Source of the DNA: Pseudarthrobacter equi | GTDB taxonomy: Bacteria; Actinomycetota; Actinomycetes; Actinomycetales; Micrococcaceae | DNA: 64,000 nucleotides | Assembly: GCF_900105535.1 (NCBI RefSeq) | Contig: NZ_LT629779.1 | Span: 806,001-870,000, forward strand | Reading direction: 5' to 3' | In this document: piece after piece, positions 60,629 to 64,000 of the stretch | Numbering within the stretch: the first letter of the stretch is position 1 | Layout of the letters: each line of letters begins with the position of its first letter | Position numbers and translations under genes: made by a program | Notes under the pieces: generated by a model | The model's input: the letters and a program-made list of their open reading frames with translations, nothing else | Told to the model about the DNA's origin: nothing | Database searches by the model: none

Positions 60629-62686
60629 TCAGACGGTTACGGGAACCGGTTCAACCGTATCAACGGTCTTCTTGACTGCCCAGCGCTTCAGTGCCACCAC
60701 GGCCAGTGCACTGACCACAGTGCCGGCGATGATCGAAACGATGAACATCAGCACGTTGCCGATGGCGAAGAACACGAAGATACCGCCGTGGGGTGCCTGC
60801 GACGTGACGTTGAAGGCCATGGTGAGGGCACCGGTGAGCGCGCCACCCAGCATGCTGGCGGGGATGACGCGCAGCGGGTCGGCCGCGGCGAACGGGATGG
60901 CGCCTTCGGAGATGAAGGATGCGCCCAGCAGCCAGGCTGCCTTGCCGTTTTCACGCTCGGCCAGGCTGAAGAGCTTCTTGTCCAGGACGGTGGCGAGGGC
61001 CATCGCCAGCGGCGGAACCATGCCCGCTGCCATCACGGTGGCCATGATCTGCCACGGTGCCTGGTTGGTGGCGCTGCCGGCACCAAGGCCTGCCACGGCG
61101 AAGGCGTAGGCCACCTTGTTCACCGGGCCGCCCAGGTCGAAGCACATCATGAGGCCCAGGATGATGCCCAGGACGATGGCGGAAGCACCGGTCATGCCGG
61201 ACAGCCAGCTGTTGAGTGCGAGGGTGATGCCGGCGATCGGGCCGCCGAGGAATAGGAACATCAAGCCGGAGGCCACAATCGACGCGAGCAGCGGGATGAT
61301 GACCACGGGCATCAGGCCGCGCAGCCAGCGGGCCACCTGCCATGTACCGATCAGGTGTGCGATGTAGCCAGCCAGGAGGCCGCCGACGATGCCGCCCAAG
61401 AACCCGGCGCCCATGAACCCAGCGACAGCCCCTGCGACGAAGCCGGGTGCGATGCCCGGGCGGTCAGCGATGGCGTAGGCGATGTAGCCGGCCAGTGCGG
61501 GAACAAGGAAGCCCATGGACAGGGCGCCGATCTTGAAGAAGACCGTTCCCAGATAGAGGGCGAGGTTGCCGTCGGGCAGGTTGAACAATGTGTTGTTGGC
61601 CAGAATGTCATTGGCCTTGGTGCCGAGGGCGATGTCGAAGCCCGCAAGCAGGAAGCCGAGGGCTATCAGAAGACCACCACCTGCAACGAACGGGATCATG
61701 TAGCTGACGCCCGTCAGCAGTGCTTTCTTCAGCTTCTGGCCGATGTGCTCGCCCTTTTCGGTGGCTTCGTTCTCGGCCTGTTCCTCGGCCCCGAAGTGCG
61801 GAACCCGGCGTGCGTTCGGGTTGTCAGCCGCCGCGAGGGCTTCCTGGACCATCTTGGCGGGCTCGTCGATGCCGCGCTTGACGGGTGCGTTGATGACGGG
61901 CTTGCCCGCGAAACGCTCCTTGCCGCGGACGTCCACGTCCACCGCGAAGATCACGGCGTCGGCAGCTGCGATGACGGCCGGGTCCAGCGGCTTGGCCCCG
62001 GAGGAACCCTGGGTCTCAACCTGCAGGTCAACGCCCATTTCCTGGGCGGCGGCCACCAGCGAGTCGGCGGCCATGTAGGTGTGGGCGATGCCGGTGGGGC
62101 AGGCGGTGACGGCCACGAGGCGGCGGGTGCGGGCGGTTGAGTCTGCGGAAGCGGTGGCTGAGCCAGCAGGAACCGAGCTAGCAGCAGCGCCCGCGGCGAC
62201 CGTTTCAGCCGGTGCAGCAGCGTGTGCGGCCGGCTTGTCGGCGAGGGCGCCGTCCACCAGTTCCACGATCTCTGCCTCGGAGGAGGCGTTGCGGAGTGCA
62301 GCCGTGAAGTCCTTTTTGATCAGGGACCGGGCCAGCTTGGAGAGCAGCTTCAGGTGGGCCTGGTCGGCACCGTCCGGAGCGGCAATGAAGAACACGAGGT
62401 CCGCGGGGCCGTCCTTGGCGCCGAAGTCCACCTTGGGGGACAGGCGGGCCATGGCCAGGGTGGGCTCGACCACCGCAGCGGAGCGGCAGTGCGGGATGGC
62501 GATGCCGCCGGGGATGCCGGTGGCGGTCTTCTGTTCGCGGGCGTAGGCGTCGGCAAAGAGGCCTTCAACCTCTGTTGCGCGTCCGGTGGCAGCAACCTTG
62601 CTTGCCAGGTGCCGGATCACCGCCTCGGGGTCGTTGCCCAGGTTCCGGTCGAGCTCGACCAGTTCCGTGGTGATGAGCTGAGTCAC
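60629..62686 (-). CDS. fruA: fructose PTS permease, IIABC fusion (FruA)
   Basis: 685 residues from GTG 62686; AAAGGA six bases upstream supports it over the TTG at 62692. Domain order is IIA (1-150, phosphorylated His66 in IPHCRSAAV), an Ala-rich linker, IIB (185-290, Cys196 in VTACPTGIAHTY) and IIC (about 320-670, multiple helices). It imports fructose and phosphorylates it to fructose-1-phosphate, used by FruK. The gene follows fruK with overlap of stop and start region. Confidence 0.95.
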   Translation of the reverse strand: MTQLITTELVELDRNLGNDPEAVIRHLASKVAATGRATEVEGLFADAYAREQKTATGIPGGIAIPHCRSAAVVEPTLAMARLSPKVDFGAKDGPADLVFFIAAPDGADQAHLKLLSKLARSLIKKDFTAALRNASSEAEIVELVDGALADKPAAHAAAPAETVAAGAAASSVPAGSATASADSTARTRRLVAVTACPTGIAHTYMAADSLVAAAQEMGVDLQVETQGSSGAKPLDPAVIAAADAVIFAVDVDVRGKERFAGKPVINAPVKRGIDEPAKMVQEALAAADNPNARRVPHFGAEEQAENEATEKGEHIGQKLKKALLTGVSYMIPFVAGGGLLIALGFLLAGFDIALGTKANDILANNTLFNLPDGNLALYLGTVFFKIGALSMGFLVPALAGYIAYAIADRPGIAPGFVAGAVAGFMGAGFLGGIVGGLLAGYIAHLIGTWQVARWLRGLMPVVIIPLLASIVASGLMFLFLGGPIAGITLALNSWLSGMTGASAIVLGIILGLMMCFDLGGPVNKVAYAFAVAGLGAGSATNQAPWQIMATVMAAGMVPPLAMALATVLDKKLFSLAERENGKAAWLLGASFISEGAIPFAAADPLRVIPASMLGGALTGALTMAFNVTSQAPHGGIFVFFAIGNVLMFIVSIIAGTVVSALAVVALKRWAVKKTVDTVEPVPVTV

Positions 62687-62688
62687 TG

Positions 62689-63681
62689 TCAATCCTTTCG
62701 AAGGGCCGTGATGGTTACGGCTTCCGGGGTGGTTTGGTGCACTGCCGGAACCGTTGAACCGGGCAGGGAGGCGGCGGCGGCCCCATGGGCCACCGCCTGA
62801 CGCAGGCAGTCAGCCGGGGCGGCGCCCTGGCTGTGGGCGAGCAGGTAGCCGGCCAGTGCGGAATCTCCCGCACCCACCGTGCTCACTGCGGCGACCGGCG
62901 GATGCGTGGCCAGCCACGCGCCGTCGGCCGTTACGAGGACAGCTCCCTTGGAACCGAGAGTTGCCAGCACAGCACCCACACCGGAACGCACGACGGCGGA
63001 CGCGGCCTCGGCGGCTGCCGCCGGGTCCGCTTCCAGTTCGTCAGCGGCGGCCGTGGCGAATCCGGCTGCAGCAGCCAGTTCCGCCAGTTCCTCGGCGTTG
63101 GGCTTCAAAAGATCCGGCATGCCCTCCGCGCCGCCTGTAAGGGCGGCGGCGAGTGGCTGGCCGGACGAGTCGACGGCGATCAGTGGCGTGTGCCCTGAGG
63201 ACTCGCCGTCGGCAGCTGAACGCAGGCGGCGGGCCGCCGTCGCGTAAAAATCTGGTGGGAACCCCGGCGGCAGCGAACCTGCCAGGACCACCCAGCCGGC
63301 ACCCCGGGAGCTTTCCAGCAGCAGCTTCAGCAGCGCCTCCTGCTGGTTGTCATCCAGGACCGGGCCGGGCTCGTTGATCTTGGTGGTCACCCCGCCGGGT
63401 TCGGTGAGGGCCACGTTGGTGCGCAGCGGCTCGTCAATGGGCAGTGACACGAAGGGCACGGCGCCGGCGCGAAGGCCGGCCAGCACGGGATCGCTGTCCG
63501 CGCCGGGCAGGACTGCCAGGGATTCGAGGCCGGAGGCCACCAGCGCACGGGACACGTTGACACCCTTGCCGCCCGATTCCTGGGTGACGGACACAGCGCG
63601 CTGCACTTCGCCGCGCTCCAGGGGTCCGGGCAGGGCGACGGTGCGGTCCAGGCTGGGGTTGGCCGTGAACGTGACGATCAT
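62689..63681 (-). CDS. fruK: 1-phosphofructokinase (FruK)
   Basis: 330 residues of the PfkB family. GGKGVNVSRALVASG (about 38-52) and VSTVGAGDSALAGYLL (about 263-278), the latter with the catalytic Asp in GAGDS, are both present. It converts fructose-1-phosphate to fructose-1,6-bisphosphate with ATP. Its ATG overlaps the stop of the upstream regulator (ATGA). Confidence 0.95.
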   Translation of the reverse strand: MIVTFTANPSLDRTVALPGPLERGEVQRAVSVTQESGGKGVNVSRALVASGLESLAVLPGADSDPVLAGLRAGAVPFVSLPIDEPLRTNVALTEPGGVTTKINEPGPVLDDNQQEALLKLLLESSRGAGWVVLAGSLPPGFPPDFYATAARRLRSAADGESSGHTPLIAVDSSGQPLAAALTGGAEGMPDLLKPNAEELAELAAAAGFATAAADELEADPAAAAEAASAVVRSGVGAVLATLGSKGAVLVTADGAWLATHPPVAAVSTVGAGDSALAGYLLAHSQGAAPADCLRQAVAHGAAAASLPGSTVPAVHQTTPEAVTITALRKD

Positions 63682-64000
63682 GCGATCACCACGTCAACAT
63701 CGGCCTCTTCCAGGGCTGCGGCGAGTTCGGGGCTGGGTTCGCTGTCTGTAATCAAGGTGTCCAGGTCTTTCAGGGAGGCGAACTGGACCAGCGTTTCCGC
63801 GTCCAGCTTGGAGGAATCGGCCAGCACAACGATGCGGCGAGCCGAGTGGACGAAGGCAGCCTTCACTGCGGCTTCTTCAGGATCTGGAGTGCTGAGTCCG
63901 AAGGTGGGGTGGATGCCGTTGGTCCCCACGAAAGCAATATCCGGGCGGATCCGTGCGGCGGCGTCCACCGTTGCCTGGCCGACGGCCACCTGGGTGATGC
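63678..64000 (-). CDS. fruR: DeoR-family regulator of fructose operon, N-terminus outside window
   Basis: Only the C-terminal 106 residues are in the window; the frame is open to base 64000 so the DNA-binding domain lies outside. The visible sensor part has ITQVAVGQATVDAAARIRPDIAFVGTNGIHPTFG, VVLADSSKLDAETLVQFASLKDLDTLITDS, the DeoR_C fold that binds phosphosugars such as fructose-1-phosphate. Overlap with fruK by ATGA shows one operon. Confidence 0.9.
   Translation of the reverse strand, partial: ITQVAVGQATVDAAARIRPDIAFVGTNGIHPTFGLSTPDPEEAAVKAAFVHSARRIVVLADSSKLDAETLVQFASLKDLDTLITDSEPSPELAAALEEADVDVVIA

Overview
The window is high-GC actinobacterial chromosome and most resembles Arthrobacter/Pseudarthrobacter (Micrococcaceae). 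This is judged from content: a DUF222/13E12-type HNH gene, a complete desferrioxamine cluster, a POL-PE-LIG ligase D next to Ku, a DeoR-FruK-FruA-HPr fructose locus and many plant-polysaccharide genes. The assignment is inferred from gene content, not from a database search.

Layout. 1-546: 3' part of a PrmC-like methyltransferase. 635-7224: a DUF222/HNH endonuclease gene split in two by a 4.73 kb integrated element (836-5568). The element carries a large serine integrase, a HUH-type replication initiator, a small Cys protein and a one-chain DUF262+HNH (GmrSD-like) nuclease. Removing it and keeping one copy of the 9-bp core restores the HNH motif in frame. 7225-8800: a gene-poor stretch, then two small stress/envelope genes. 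8801-9634: an aldo/keto reductase.

9694-20709 is a pectin side-chain (galactan/rhamnogalacturonan I) locus. A minus-strand operon encodes an ABC sugar importer, a LacI regulator and a PL11 rhamnogalacturonan lyase; the divergent plus-strand genes encode a GH42 beta-galactosidase and a secreted GH53 galactanase. 20820-25405 holds a reductase cluster facing an XRE regulator, a small unknown gene and dodecin. 25468-35948 is a second pectin locus. Its minus-strand operon has an ABC importer, a pectate lyase-pectin methylesterase fusion and a second pectate lyase; the plus-strand operon has a DUF6807 protein, a GH43 enzyme and a LacI regulator. Two copies of one 13-bp palindrome lie in the shared promoter region. 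Together the loci would demethylate and cut homogalacturonan, debranch RG-I, import oligomers and finish them inside the cell.

36036-41834 is a four-carbon acid-sugar locus: a FadR-type GntR regulator, a DUF1537 kinase, a threonate-type dehydrogenase, a GntP permease and a class II aldolase, with two copies of a GntR-type operator. 41881-44553 holds small miscellaneous genes. 44886-50363 is desABCD behind a DtxR/IdeR-type iron box. 50373-53902 holds an SDR, a FUSC membrane protein and an MHS-family transporter. 54603-58760 has a small unknown gene and the NHEJ pair ligD/ku. 58907-60182 has a methyltransferase and an SRPBCC protein. 60284-64000 is the fructose PTS operon with its DeoR regulator cut by the window end.

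The best candidate for a little-described system is the 4.73 kb integrated element.
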